Shown here one piece after another: positions 18,861-28,593 of a DNA stretch of 64,000 nucleotides. Under the pieces are notes generated by a model, which saw nothing but the letters and a program-made list of their open reading frames with translations, ran no database searches and was not told where the DNA came from. Source of the DNA: Sphingobacteruim zhuxiongii. GTDB taxonomy: Bacteria > Bacteroidota > Bacteroidia > Sphingobacteriales > Sphingobacteriaceae. The stretch lies in contig NZ_CP045652.1 of the NCBI RefSeq assembly GCF_009557615.1, positions 1,054,001 through 1,118,000 on the forward strand, in the 5' to 3' direction. Position 1 is the first letter of the stretch, and every line of letters starts with the position of its first letter. Both the position numbers and the translations under genes were made by a program.

Positions 18861-20630
18861 ATGAAGTCATTCTTTAAATATGTACTAGCAACAATTACTG
18901 GTATCATCATCAGCAGTGTATTGCTATTTGTTATTTTAATCGCAATCGTCGGTTATCTTGTCAGTTCAGTGTCGCCAACAACTGAAGCTGTTACACCTTC
19001 CAACGCCGTTTTATTAGTCACTTTAGACCATAGTATAACTGAAAAAACAGAACCTAATCCATTTGAAGGGTTGGAAATGCCGGGCTATAGTAATATCAGA
19101 AGCATCGGTTTGAATGATATTGTTTCCAGAATCCAAGCAGCAAAAGAAGATACTAATATTAAAGGTATTTATCTGAATGTAAAAGGTATTAATACGGGGT
19201 TTGCGACAATGAAAGCTATTCGTGATGCCATTGAAGATTTTAAAGCTTCCGGTAAGTTTGTCGTAGCCTATAGTGATAACTATACGCAAAAAGGATATTA
19301 CCTGAGTTCGGTTGCAAATGAGGTTTATTTGCATCCAGAAGGTGGTTTAGACTTTAGAGGACTAGCCAGTTCAGTGATGTTCTTCAAAGATGCATTGACA
19401 AAATTAGGGGTTGAAATGCAGGTGTTAAAAGTGGGTACTTACAAAAGTGCAGTAGAGCCTTATCTTTTAAATGCGATGAGTGATGCTAATCGTGAGCAAG
19501 TTGGTTCATATTTGGGAAGTATCTATTCTACATTTGTAGGAGATATCGCTAAAAGTAGAGAATTAACAGCGGATACTGTACGAGGTGTTGCAAATGCCTA
19601 TGCTATCAAATATCCAGAAGATGCTGTTAGATTGCATTTTGTCGACAGCTTGATGTATAAGGATCAAATACTTGCTAAGATTCGCGAAAAATTAGCAATC
19701 GACGATAAAAAGGATATTCCAACAATATCCCTATTGGACTATAAGAATTCGCCAGCAACTGGAAAAGGAGGTGCTGATCGCGTGGCTGTTTTGTACGCTT
19801 ATGGAGCAATAGTTGATGGAGAAGGAACAACAGGTGAGATCGGTGGAGATAAACTTTCCAGGGAACTACGTGATTTACGCAATGATGATAAAGTGAAAGC
19901 GATCGTCTTGCGTGTGAATTCACCCGGCGGGTCTGCACTTGCATCTGATGTTATTTGGAGAGAGGTTGATTTGACTAAAAAGGTTAAACCTGTAGTGGTT
20001 TCCATGGGTGATTATGCTGCCTCAGGAGGTTATTATATCGCTGCTGCGGCAGATTCTATCTTTGCTGATCCGACTACATTAACGGGGTCGATTGGCGTTT
20101 TTGGTGTTATTCCAAGTTTCCAAAAATTGTTTAATGAAAAACTCGGTGTTCATTTTGACGCTGTGAAAACGGCGAAATATGCCGATATGGACGTCGATAT
20201 GGATCGCCCGCTGACAGAAGAAGAGAAAGGAATTATTCAGGGGAGCGTTAATCGCGTTTACCAAGTGTTTATGAAGCGTGTCGCTGACGGACGTAAGATG
20301 TCAATCGCAAATGTTGACAGTATTGGTCAAGGACGCGTATGGACTGGTGCTCAGGCAGTAGATTTAAAGTTAGTAGATCGACTAGCATCTTTGGATGAGG
20401 CAGTAAAAGCCGCTGCAAAAAAAGCTAAGGTAAGCGATTACCGCGTATATGAATACCCACGAACAAAAGATCCATTTGCAGAAATATGGTCTGTCTCGAA
20501 AGAAAAGGTACAGGCTATGTTTATCGATGAGGAGCTAGGAGAGTATGCAAAATATCTGAAGGAGTTGAGGAAAGTAACATCTCAAACAGGGATTCAAGCT
20601 CGAATACCTTATTTAGTGGAAATTTATTAA
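18861..20630 (+). CDS. sppA: Signal peptide peptidase SppA, long (67K) form
   Basis: A 589-residue membrane-anchored serine protease with an N-terminal helix (about residues 10-36) and two tandem S49 domains. Lys195 in KVGTYKSAVEPY corresponds to the catalytic base and Ser388 in YAASGGYYIAAAAD to the nucleophile, matching the E. coli pair Lys209/Ser409. It degrades cleaved signal peptides in the membrane. Monocistronic, divergent from folK and followed by a terminator. Confidence 0.95.
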   Translation: MKSFFKYVLATITGIIISSVLLFVILIAIVGYLVSSVSPTTEAVTPSNAVLLVTLDHSITEKTEPNPFEGLEMPGYSNIRSIGLNDIVSRIQAAKEDTNIKGIYLNVKGINTGFATMKAIRDAIEDFKASGKFVVAYSDNYTQKGYYLSSVANEVYLHPEGGLDFRGLASSVMFFKDALTKLGVEMQVLKVGTYKSAVEPYLLNAMSDANREQVGSYLGSIYSTFVGDIAKSRELTADTVRGVANAYAIKYPEDAVRLHFVDSLMYKDQILAKIREKLAIDDKKDIPTISLLDYKNSPATGKGGADRVAVLYAYGAIVDGEGTTGEIGGDKLSRELRDLRNDDKVKAIVLRVNSPGGSALASDVIWREVDLTKKVKPVVVSMGDYAASGGYYIAAAADSIFADPTTLTGSIGVFGVIPSFQKLFNEKLGVHFDAVKTAKYADMDVDMDRPLTEEEKGIIQGSVNRVYQVFMKRVADGRKMSIANVDSIGQGRVWTGAQAVDLKLVDRLASLDEAVKAAAKKAKVSDYRVYEYPRTKDPFAEIWSVSKEKVQAMFIDEELGEYAKYLKELRKVTSQTGIQARIPYLVEIY

Positions 20631-20694
20631 TAGTAATTCTGCTTTTTTTAATCATGATACACACAAGAAATAACTTAAAAGCAGATGAATAAGC

Positions 20695-20735
20695 AAAAAG
20701 GCGTTGATTTACATTTCTGAATCAGCGCCTTTTTT
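20695..20735 (+). terminator. Terminator between sppA and pgk
   Basis: A stem AAAAAGGCGTTGATT / AATCAGCGCCTTTTT (one G-U pair) with a short loop is followed by T. It separates sppA from pgk. Confidence 0.85.
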
Positions 20736-20776
20736 ATATCTTTAGTCCCAAAATCAACCGGAAAGAAAAATACATT

Positions 20777-21967
20777 ATGAAAACTATCGACGATTTAAAT
20801 TTTAACGGAAAAAAAGCACTCATCAGAGTTGATTTCAATGTTCCTTTGGACGAGAACTTCAATATTACTGATGATAATCGTATACAAGGCGCTACTCCGA
20901 CAATTAAAAAGATTTTAAAAGACGGAGGTTCCGTTATCTTAATGTCTCACCTCGGTAGACCAAAAGAAGGTCCAACCGATAAGTACTCTCTAAAACATAT
21001 TGTAAAGCATCTTTCAGACGTGTTAGGCGTTGATGTTCAATTTGCAAATGACTGTATAGGTCAAGAAGCGATTGATAAGGCTGCGGCATTACAGCCGGGT
21101 CAAGTCCTATTGTTAGAAAATCTTCGTTTCTATAAGGAAGAGGAGAAGGGCGATCGTGGTTTTGCTGAGAAATTAGCGCAATTAGGCGACGTATATGTGA
21201 ATGATGCCTTTGGTACAGCACATAGAGCTCATGCTTCAACGGCGATTATCGCAGAATTCTTCCCAAATAATAAATACTTCGGTTATTTAATGGCGCGCGA
21301 AATTGAAAATGCTGAAAAGGTGTTGAATAAACCTGAACGTCCATTTACAGCGATTATGGGTGGTGCAAAAGTATCTGATAAGCTAGAGTTAATCGATGCT
21401 TTATTAGATAAAGTTGATAACTTAATTATTGGAGGAGGTATGGCTTATACCTTTGTTAAAGCTCGCGGTGGAGAAATTGGACAATCCTTAGTGGAATTAG
21501 ATAAGCTTGATTTAGCTAATGAATTGGTTAAAAAGGCGGATGAAAAAGGTGTTAATCTTGTTCTTCCAACCGATGCGCAAATTGCTGATCGCTTCGCTAA
21601 TGATGCGAATGTTTATGACGGACCAAATGATCAAATCCCTGCCGATATGCAAGGTTTAGATATTGGTAAAGAGTCCGCAGAACACTTCCACGATGTGATA
21701 ATGGCATCCAATACTTTGTTATGGAATGGTCCAATGGGTGTGTTTGAAATGGATACATTTGCCAAAGGAACGAAAGCTGTTGCAGACGCTGTTGTAGCAG
21801 CAACAGAGCGCGGTGCATTCTCTTTAATCGGTGGTGGTGATTCTGCTGCTGCAGTATCTAAGTTCGGAATGACTGAGCATGTTAGCTATGTAAGTACTGG
21901 TGGTGGAGCCCTTTTGGAGTATATGGAAGGAAAGACTTTACCAGGTGTTAAAGCAATATTAGATTAA
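20777..21967 (+). CDS. pgk: Phosphoglycerate kinase
   Basis: A 396-residue glycolytic enzyme that forms ATP from 1,3-bisphosphoglycerate. The N-terminal [17 protein letters not shown], the substrate-binding [11 protein letters not shown] and HRAHASTA stretches, the nucleotide-binding [14 protein letters not shown] and the C-terminal GGGDSAAAV are all present. The length is standard. It is monocistronic. TATCTTTA just upstream, overlapping the sppA terminator tail, is one mismatch from the -7 consensus and could be its promoter. Confidence 0.97.
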   Translation: MKTIDDLNFNGKKALIRVDFNVPLDENFNITDDNRIQGATPTIKKILKDGGSVILMSHLGRPKEGPTDKYSLKHIVKHLSDVLGVDVQFANDCIGQEAIDKAAALQPGQVLLLENLRFYKEEEKGDRGFAEKLAQLGDVYVNDAFGTAHRAHASTAIIAEFFPNNKYFGYLMAREIENAEKVLNKPERPFTAIMGGAKVSDKLELIDALLDKVDNLIIGGGMAYTFVKARGGEIGQSLVELDKLDLANELVKKADEKGVNLVLPTDAQIADRFANDANVYDGPNDQIPADMQGLDIGKESAEHFHDVIMASNTLLWNGPMGVFEMDTFAKGTKAVADAVVAATERGAFSLIGGGDSAAAVSKFGMTEHVSYVSTGGGALLEYMEGKTLPGVKAILD

Positions 21968-22043
21968 TATTTAATCGTTAACCTTTAGACTTACATGTCT
22001 AAAATACTTCGTTGAAGTGGTTAAATATATAGAGAATAGAGAG

Positions 22044-22073
22044 GGAGTTTTCGTTAAGAAAGCTCCTTTTTTT
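22044..22073. terminator. Terminator after pgk
   Basis: A 9-bp stem with one G-U pair (GGAGTTTTC / GAAAGCTCC), loop of about 10 bases and a T-run. It stands between the convergent pgk and the large metallopeptidase-like gene. Confidence 0.75.
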
Positions 22074-22161
22074 ATGCGCTATGTCTATTTTAAACCGACA
22101 ATTTCATAATAAATTCTAAAAATTACAGATATAATCATACTCCTAATCGTGTTTTCGACGG

Positions 22162-24972
22162 CTAATAAGTATAGGAGAAGCTAAAACTAGGGACCGCCTT
22201 GTTCTGTGCGCTTGCATCGTTTATAAAGCTAAGCTTACTACCTATACCGAAGTCAGGAAGTTTATATCTGAATAAATTCAAGTCTACGGATAATCCGATA
22301 CCGTATGTTTTTGGACTTATCGAACTGTTGTGCAGGTTTTGATAGTCTGCGAAAAAGTACCCGTGAAAACGCTTTATATAGGCTAATGAACCAATTGCCC
22401 AGTCGGGATAGGCTATAGGGAATCGGTAGTTAAGCATCAAGTTATTGTCTACCTCAGCAGACTTGAAATGTCCAAATGCACTGATCATGGGGATCTCGTA
22501 ATAATTGGCAAACCTTCCACTGTTCGACTGATAATTAAACCTTGCTTGGAACGCATGATTGGCAAAAAATCCGGGGAAATAGAAGTTGGATTTGATGGCA
22601 AAAAGATTCCCGCTAAGGTCTTTTTCGAAAGGAACATGGCGATATATAAAGCTGATATTTTGTCCCCATCGAGGAACTAAATCAAGTGTACTACGGCGTA
22701 CATTTCTGTTAAAATAGGCAATATAATTCAACGGAAGGATGATCTCTTCGTTGAAATTCTTGAGTGTCGAGATGCTCAAATCGTAGTTTTTCTGGTAGGA
22801 TGTCCCCACATTTAGGCCAAAACTGTAGATGTTATTTCCTCTATAAAGCGAAAAAGGAAGCTGCATTTCGAAGGAATAGTAGTGTTCTCTGTAGTCAAAT
22901 TGAACAGTTTCAGCATTCGGATTTGATGATTTTGCGTGTCCAATACGACCACGATTTTGGTATTTTGCAATGAATTTTGGGTAATATTTTTGGTAATTAA
23001 GCTCCGCAGAATAGATGCTTTTCTCAATATCCACGTCGTATTCGTAGCCTAATTTTAGTTGCGTTGTATTCAATAAATCATTCGCTAACCAGAATATTCC
23101 TGGCTTGTAGTTGTCGAAATCTTCGAAGTTATTCGCGCTTATACTAAGGCTATGGAAGTTGAAAAGGTCGCTGATCGAGTTGTATTTCTCAACCGAGAAG
23201 CTCCGATTATAGCTATCTAACTGACTCGAAAATGTGCTTAAAATCCGATCATCGGTCAGTGCTGACGCTGTAAAATTAGGTGTAATTTCCTCTACAGATA
23301 CGTCACTCATGTTCAATTTTGCAAGCCTGTATCCGTCACTTTGGTACTCATTATAGAGTAGATTTCCATCAGAATTTAACGAAGGATAGAAGGCTCCGAA
23401 GGGAGAATTGGTCAGTTTATAAGTCTTACTTTCTGTCCTATTGTATTTGTAAATTTGGTCAATTTTATCAAAATGAGCTTTGAAAACAAGGTCGTCCCCA
23501 GCATAAATTGGTCGTTCAAATTGTTGATTTGACCATGGGAAAATGAGGGAATATCCTCGCGTTTGAAGATCAATCTCTATTAAATTCGTTCCTTTTTCAC
23601 CGATCGCAATGGCTATTATTTTAGTGTTTTTATCGTTTATCGAAGGTTGCTGAAGTAGAATTCCATGCGGCATTTCGATAATTTTTGACTGTTTTTTAGA
23701 ATTGATGTCGATATAAACGAGGCTAGAGACATTATCTTGATCGACTTGGATTGCGTATATACCTTTGTTTGTTGGGTCGATTATAGGGCTGTATAGGCGG
23801 GAATTTTGGCTTAGACGCTCAGTGCGGTTTGTTTTGATGTTGTATAAACGGATAATATTATACGTTTGTTTGCCAAATCGGACATCTTTTCTAATCTCAT
23901 CCCAAACGATAAAATCACCCGATTGATGGAAATAAGGGGTTAGTTGATAGCCGATTTTTAACAGAGTTTTCTCTTTTTGTGCGGTCCTTTCTCTCAGTTG
24001 GGAGACCTCTTGTGGTGATTGAAATAGGTAATAAACCGCCTTGTTTTCCGTGGACTGTGGTAGGAATAGATGACTGTAAAATCGGGTATTGTTTGCTTGT
24101 ATCTCTGCGCGATTTTGATCAAGAGTTTGTCCGTTCCAAGTTGAGTCTAACGCTCCAATAGTCGCCTGATATAAACCCCGACTGTTCATGTTTGTTAGCT
24201 TTCGAAGTGCCCTGTTAAAGTTGTATGGTCGGAGCAAATGGGTGCGCATGTCTTCTAATAATTGTCGCTTAATTTCATACCCAAAGTGATTGGTCAGGTA
24301 GGTGTTCATAAGGTAACCTGTCAGGTAATATGAGGGGGTGATATCTTTGAAAGATCCTAAAATATTTTTGTCAAAACTATAGCTTTTTCCACTTTGCTCA
24401 TTGGTTCGAAGAGGCATCAAAAAGGAAGGAAGACGACCTCTTCCACCTGCCGAGTATTGGGTTTCGATGGACACTGCATCGCCCTCAAAGTACCAAGCTG
24501 GAAGGTGAATTCCATAGAAAGCAAGGGCCAATTGTTCTAGAAAAGGTGCGCTCATTCGTCCTGTCAATTTGTCAAATTGAGCCACATGTCTCAGCTCATG
24601 CTGTATTAAATTTGGCAACCATGCCTGGTTGTCAGCGGCCGGGCCTGGCGTCGAAAAAGCTTCGACTTTACGTGGTGCGAGTTGTGCAAATCCATTCTGT
24701 TCGATGTGATTTTCATGAAGAATAATCGATATTTTCTTTGGTTTTTTCTGTAAGTCTTGACTTGCCAAGACTAGCATGCTGTCTATTTTGTAGGCTAGGA
24801 GAGAGGCTGATTTTCTAAATTCCTTGGGGAAGATTAGTTGGAAATCTGGACGATTAATTTGTTCCCATTTAACAGAGGAATGTGGTTGTTCGTAGTCAAT
24901 GAGCTGACAAAAACCAGTTGGTATATAAAATGTTAATATAAATATAGTTAAGTATCTGAAATATATGTTCAT
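22162..24972 (-). CDS. Secreted protein: HExxH metallopeptidase-like domain, beta-propeller and predicted outer-membrane barrel
   Basis: A 936-residue protein with a signal peptide (cut near residue 22, FCQ). Residues about 35-300 resemble a gluzincin peptidase: HELRH at 125-129 and YFEGDA at 161-166, where Glu163 could be the third zinc ligand. Residues about 320-600 carry repeats of the TolB/WD type (for example IIDPTNKGIYAIQVDQDNVS). The last 330 residues alternate polar and aromatic residues, as in an outer-membrane beta-barrel, ending in FSFSYTY. No proteolysis is proven. It is monocistronic, followed by 640 bases of upstream non-coding DNA. Confidence 0.75.
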   Translation of the reverse strand: MNIYFRYLTIFILTFYIPTGFCQLIDYEQPHSSVKWEQINRPDFQLIFPKEFRKSASLLAYKIDSMLVLASQDLQKKPKKISIILHENHIEQNGFAQLAPRKVEAFSTPGPAADNQAWLPNLIQHELRHVAQFDKLTGRMSAPFLEQLALAFYGIHLPAWYFEGDAVSIETQYSAGGRGRLPSFLMPLRTNEQSGKSYSFDKNILGSFKDITPSYYLTGYLMNTYLTNHFGYEIKRQLLEDMRTHLLRPYNFNRALRKLTNMNSRGLYQATIGALDSTWNGQTLDQNRAEIQANNTRFYSHLFLPQSTENKAVYYLFQSPQEVSQLRERTAQKEKTLLKIGYQLTPYFHQSGDFIVWDEIRKDVRFGKQTYNIIRLYNIKTNRTERLSQNSRLYSPIIDPTNKGIYAIQVDQDNVSSLVYIDINSKKQSKIIEMPHGILLQQPSINDKNTKIIAIAIGEKGTNLIEIDLQTRGYSLIFPWSNQQFERPIYAGDDLVFKAHFDKIDQIYKYNRTESKTYKLTNSPFGAFYPSLNSDGNLLYNEYQSDGYRLAKLNMSDVSVEEITPNFTASALTDDRILSTFSSQLDSYNRSFSVEKYNSISDLFNFHSLSISANNFEDFDNYKPGIFWLANDLLNTTQLKLGYEYDVDIEKSIYSAELNYQKYYPKFIAKYQNRGRIGHAKSSNPNAETVQFDYREHYYSFEMQLPFSLYRGNNIYSFGLNVGTSYQKNYDLSISTLKNFNEEIILPLNYIAYFNRNVRRSTLDLVPRWGQNISFIYRHVPFEKDLSGNLFAIKSNFYFPGFFANHAFQARFNYQSNSGRFANYYEIPMISAFGHFKSAEVDNNLMLNYRFPIAYPDWAIGSLAYIKRFHGYFFADYQNLHNSSISPKTYGIGLSVDLNLFRYKLPDFGIGSKLSFINDASAQNKAVPSFSFSYTY

Positions 24973-25613
24973 ATATCGGTGAAATTTGGCTTATTTTATT
25001 AATTGCTAAAGATCTTAGTAAGATTCGTTTGTTTTGTTTTAATATTATGTTTATTAAAGGTGTGTTAAGTGTTTGATAAATAGTAGTATATAGTATTTTT
25101 TAAAACAGTCATTTTTTGTTGAAAACAGATCAATTTTATCCTGATATCGATGTGATATGTTCGGCATGATCAGCCTGTTAGATTTGTTTTTAGCGGTTAA
25201 TTATCGGGAGTGAAATTACATTTTTTTTATAGTATTTCACGCTGAATGCGGTTTTTTATACTTGTTGCATTCTGTCTGTAGATTTACTCCCTACTTATGG
25301 TGTTCTATGTAACATTGATTCATTAGGATTTCGTAGATGTGTTAATTCAATCGGACTCGTTTTGCTTGTCCGAATTAGAACGCATGAATGCTTTTATTCA
25401 TAGAAGCGCTTAGCCAATTTTTTGACTTTAGTTCATGGGATATTAATAGTGACATGATGGCAGTTTTATCTTCCCGCTGTTGGTATACAATGATTGTTTG
25501 ATTTATCATTTCGGGATGTAAAAAAATTAATTATATTATTCAGTTAAAAAAAACGACTTTTGCACAAACGAATTTTTGGCACCAATGTAGGAACGAATAA
25601 ATAGAGGAAAGGT
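24973..25613. other. 641-base non-coding region upstream of mgtE
   Basis: No credible coding frame is seen. The region is AT-rich with scattered weak hairpins: ATGAAT-GCTTTT-ATTCAT at about 25392, and TCGGAC...GTCCGA around 25350-25376. It holds the promoters of the divergent metallopeptidase-like and mgtE genes, and could contain a long mgtE leader or a small RNA. I found no recognisable magnesium riboswitch and no exact TAnnTTTG box near mgtE. Confidence 0.5.
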
Positions 25614-26987
25614 ATGGAAGAATTAGCAATGCTAGTAGCACATGTGGAGCAATTGATTGAGCGCGGAGACCAGGCGGAGCTTGCAGATTATTTGAATGAA
25701 TTGAATATCTCCGATGTGGAGGAATTGATTGATGAACTTCCAGAATATGGACCTCTATTTTTAGAGACTTTAACTCTCAAAAGAGCCGTTAATGTTTTCC
25801 GTATTTTGGACTTCCCAACCCAAGAGCGGATCTTCAAAAAATTAAAGGCTTCTACCATTCGTGAGCTATTGAATGAGATGCCTCCCGATGACCGTACTTC
25901 CTTCTTCTCTGAACTTACTGGCGATGTCGTAAAGCGACTCATTATTCTCTTAACTCCTGAGGAACGAAAAGAGGCGCTCTCGCTATTGGGATATCCCGAA
26001 GATAGTGTTGGACGTTTGATGACGCCAGACTATATTACAGTCAAAGAACATTGGACGATGGCACGGGTTTTAGATCACATCCGTCGGTACGGTGGAGCCT
26101 CCGAAACAATTGATGTTCTCTATGTCATTGATTCGGATGGTAAGTTGGTGGATGACGTTCGGATTAAAGATGTTTTGTTAGCGGAGCCAGAGACCATCGT
26201 TTCGGATCTCATCGATAATCGTTTGATTTCACTCCGGGCGAATGATCCGCAGGAAGAAGCGGTCGCAATCTTCCGGATGAATAATCGGGTCGCTCTTCCA
26301 GTTGTCGATGATCGTGACATTATGCTCGGGATCGTAACGATTGACGATATCCTCTGGGTAGCGAACGAAGAGTACTCCGAAGATATGCAACGTATCGGGG
26401 GTACCGAAGCTTTAGATGAACCTTATCTCGACGTGTCCATTTTTCACTTGGTGAAAAAAAGAGCAGGTTGGTTAATCGTACTTTTCTTAGGGCAGCTATT
26501 AACCGTAACGGTGTTGAATCATTATGAAGATAAATTAACAACAGTGCTCGTGATGTTGATGCCCGTAATTATGTCGAGTGGTGGTAACAGTGGATCGCAA
26601 GCCTCGACATTAATTATTCAAGCCATGGCGATGGGCGAGGTGACCTTACGCGACTGGTGGTTTGTGATGCGTAGAGAAATTTTATCGGGGACACTTTTGG
26701 GAGTCATCTTAGGGGCACTCGGTTTTTTTAGAATTTCTGTCGAAGAAGCATTCCGTCACACCTATGGAGATATCTGGTATTTGTACGGCACAGCAATTGG
26801 CTTGTCCTTGGTTGGAGTCGTCTTATGGGGTTCGCTTGTTGGATCCATGTTGCCGTTTATTTTGCGCCGCTGTGGTGCCGACCCGGCGAGTTCCTCTGCA
26901 CCCTTTGTATCGACCATTGTTGACGTGACGGGCTTGATTATTTATTTTACATTCGCGACGCTGGTATTGAAGGATGTGCTCTTTTAA
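25614..26987 (+). CDS. mgtE: Magnesium transporter MgtE
   Basis: A 457-residue Mg2+ channel with the full family architecture: an N-terminal superhelical domain (about 1-130), a CBS pair (about 130-255) that senses cytoplasmic Mg2+, a connecting helix, and five membrane helices. The ion-pathway signature PVIMSSGGNSGSQASTL is present, as is the late SSSAPFVSTIVD segment. A purine-rich AGAGGAAAGG stands just before the ATG, one of the better ribosome-binding sites here. Base composition looks richer in G+C than in neighbouring genes. Confidence 0.95.
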   Translation: MEELAMLVAHVEQLIERGDQAELADYLNELNISDVEELIDELPEYGPLFLETLTLKRAVNVFRILDFPTQERIFKKLKASTIRELLNEMPPDDRTSFFSELTGDVVKRLIILLTPEERKEALSLLGYPEDSVGRLMTPDYITVKEHWTMARVLDHIRRYGGASETIDVLYVIDSDGKLVDDVRIKDVLLAEPETIVSDLIDNRLISLRANDPQEEAVAIFRMNNRVALPVVDDRDIMLGIVTIDDILWVANEEYSEDMQRIGGTEALDEPYLDVSIFHLVKKRAGWLIVLFLGQLLTVTVLNHYEDKLTTVLVMLMPVIMSSGGNSGSQASTLIIQAMAMGEVTLRDWWFVMRREILSGTLLGVILGALGFFRISVEEAFRHTYGDIWYLYGTAIGLSLVGVVLWGSLVGSMLPFILRRCGADPASSSAPFVSTIVDVTGLIIYFTFATLVLKDVLF

Positions 26988-27096
26988 TTATTCTAATTGG
27001 TTCTGAATAACTTGCAAAAAAATGCAGAAAAATATTTGCACATATCGGGCAAACTTCCGATAATTGCATCACCAAAACCGAAAGGGGCGGTTGAAT

Positions 27097-27170
27097 TCCT
27101 GAATAGCTCAGTTGGTTAGAGCATCTGACTGTTAATCAGAGGGTCGCTGGTTCGAGCCCAGCTTCAGGAG
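27097..27170 (+). tRNA. tRNA-Asn (GTT), copy 1
   Basis: A 74-base cloverleaf. The acceptor stem is TCCTGAA / TTCAGGA with discriminator G. The anticodon arm is TCTGA-CTGTTAA-TCAGA with GTT, and the T-arm holds GGTTCGAGCC. CCA is not encoded. It is identical to the copy at 29627-29700. A hairpin TATCGG...CCGATA lies at 27043-27062, between mgtE and this gene; no consensus promoter is clear. Confidence 0.97.
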
Positions 27171-27179
27171 CAAAATGAG

Positions 27180-27209
27180 AAAAGGCTATCCATACGGATG
27201 GCCTTTTTT
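27180..27209 (+). terminator. Terminator after tRNA-Asn copy 1
   Basis: A 12-bp stem with one wobble pair (AAAAGGCTATCC / GGATGGCCTTTT), loop ATAC and a T-run lies 9 bases after the tRNA. Confidence 0.85.
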
Positions 27210-27224
27210 GGTTTTTCCCACTCG

Positions 27225-27317
27225 CTAACTTTTGCGCACTTTATTTCCAAAATAAAATTGCTTGCCGGCGTACTGAATACCTATCGAGAAACCTAAGTTG
27301 GGTTGCTCTCGCAAACG
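27225..27317 (-). pseudogene. Possible remnant of the C-terminus of an outer-membrane barrel gene
   Basis: On the minus strand, 31 in-frame codons lie between a TGA and a TAG and read ...LREQPNLGFSIGIQYAG followed by KQFYFGNKVRKS. The alternating polar and hydrophobic pattern resembles a last beta-strand of an outer-membrane protein. There is no start, and no coding signal upstream. It could be chance; confidence is low. Confidence 0.25.
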
Positions 27318-27709
27318 TTTTTGTCAATTTCTTTCATCCCTTCTCGAAATCATCGTACGTTGATCTGACGATCTCGAAATCCGATACAGCATTGTTTTTA
27401 TAAGTAATCCGTTTAGGAATAGAAGTAATCCATTAATTCAAGTCAATTTCATGGAATTCGAGTTGAATTTCTGTAGAATCATTTTAAAGCGATTTAAGGC
27501 GTTTTGATGGTGGTTTGTAGTCAACGTCTGTTCAAACCTCTTCTGTGTCCTCAAATCGTTTAAAAAGCGTATTAAAGCCTTAGGTAATCCTCTTTCTACC
27601 TCTTCGACTTAGAGCCTTCTATCCGAAACGAACGATGGAAATCCTTTCTTGTCTAATTTATATTCCTAATCTAGCTCCTTTCATACCCGTTTGTAGAAGT
27701 TTCTGTAGC

Positions 27710-27740
27710 GGGTTTGAATTGGGTTTGAATTGGGTTTGAA
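27710..27740. repeat. Short 11-bp tandem repeat, 2.8 copies
   Basis: GGGTTTGAATT is repeated at 27710, 27721 and (as GGGTTTGAA) 27732. It lies directly behind the methyltransferase terminator. No function is apparent. Confidence 0.8.
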
Positions 27741-27765
27741 AGGGAACTAGGATGAGTAGTTCCCT
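27741..27765 (-). terminator. Hairpin terminator of the methyltransferase gene
   Basis: A 9-bp perfect stem (AGGGAACTA / TAGTTCCCT) with a 7-base loop lies 13 bases beyond the stop. On the minus strand it is followed by a weak T-stretch (TTTC). Confidence 0.6.
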
Positions 27766-27778
27766 ATGATTTGTTAAT

Positions 27779-28525
27779 TTACGTTCGCGTCGATTTGGAT
27801 GCTACAAAGGAAGCCATGCAAAGATTCTTATGTAGTAGATCCACTTGTTGAAATCCCACACGCTCCAAGAGTTGAAGTTGGTATACTAGCGATCGCGGGG
27901 AGTCTTCTTGTTCGATGTATTCAAAAACCTGATCTCTATAATCCTCGTCTTTGAGTTGTGTCAGGAAGTTTCCATATCGTTGACGATAAATAATCTCTTG
28001 CAAAATTTCGTTCTCTTGTTGTATGAGGTCGAATATCCAGATGCTCCCTCCGGGTTTTAGTAAGCTGTGAAGTTTGCGAAAAGCAGTTTCCCAATCGTGA
28101 TCATCCCGAAGGTGGTGTAAAACTGCGGTTGCAATAATGACATCATAACTGTCTTCCTCGAGTTTTGTTGTGCGAAAGTCGCCCTTAAATGTTTTGACTT
28201 CGCCCGTAGTCATGGGGTCGATTCGTTCTTTCGCTTTATCGAGCATAGGTTGGCTAAGGTCCAAGAGATGAACATTCGGATTGCTTTTTACCTGCATCAA
28301 TAATTTAACATCATAATTACCCGCCCCACAACCAATATCCAAGACCGATGACAAGTTCGGATAAATTTGATTTATACAATCTGTTATTAATTCCATATTG
28401 AAGGCCGCGTCTAACATGGTTGCTTGACCTGTGTTGAGATTCGAAAAACGTGCGACGTCTTTGTTAAATCGTTCTTCGATTTCTATGAGTGTTGATTTCT
28501 TATGCATGTGCTTTTGTTTGAGCAT
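27779..28525 (-). CDS. Class I SAM-dependent methyltransferase
   Basis: A 248-residue protein with the Rossmann SAM motif VLDIGCGAGNYD (about residues 61-72), the acidic end of strand 2 (VHLLDLSQPML), and motif ATAVLHHLRDD followed by LLKPGGSIWIFD. A second in-frame ATG at 28507 gives MHKKSTLIEIEERF and may be the true start. Substrate unknown. It is divergent from a LysR regulator gene across a 68-base gap, so the regulator may control it. Both genes lie between two identical tRNA-Asn genes. Confidence 0.85.
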   Translation of the reverse strand: MLKQKHMHKKSTLIEIEERFNKDVARFSNLNTGQATMLDAAFNMELITDCINQIYPNLSSVLDIGCGAGNYDVKLLMQVKSNPNVHLLDLSQPMLDKAKERIDPMTTGEVKTFKGDFRTTKLEEDSYDVIIATAVLHHLRDDHDWETAFRKLHSLLKPGGSIWIFDLIQQENEILQEIIYRQRYGNFLTQLKDEDYRDQVFEYIEQEDSPRSLVYQLQLLERVGFQQVDLLHKNLCMASFVASKSTRT

Positions 28526-28593
28526 AAAGTTCCGCGATTCATTTATGCTTTAAAAATTCTATTTTTATCATGAATTAATACTTTTTAGGTATC

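Larger units (their letters stand above)
27171..27778. other. 608-base non-coding region after tRNA-Asn with possible gene debris
   Basis: It opens with a terminator (AAAAGGCTATCC / GGATGGCCTTTT, 27180-27209) for the tRNA. A 31-codon open stretch on the minus strand (27225-27317) may be gene debris. The rest has no coding signal I can support. It ends with an 11-bp tandem repeat (27710-27740) and a hairpin behind the methyltransferase gene. Confidence 0.55.

Noticed and set aside
25574-25593. Sigma-54 promoter (TTGGCAC) before mgtE
   Set aside because: TTGGCAC is present, but the required TTGC-type second block at the right spacing is TAGG instead.
24973-25613. Magnesium riboswitch (M-box) before mgtE
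   Set aside because: The leader is long and has small hairpins, but I could not identify the conserved M-box helices or a terminator linked to the coding start.
27710-27740. Iteron cluster of a replicon
   Set aside because: Fewer than three full 11-bp units and no replication gene nearby.
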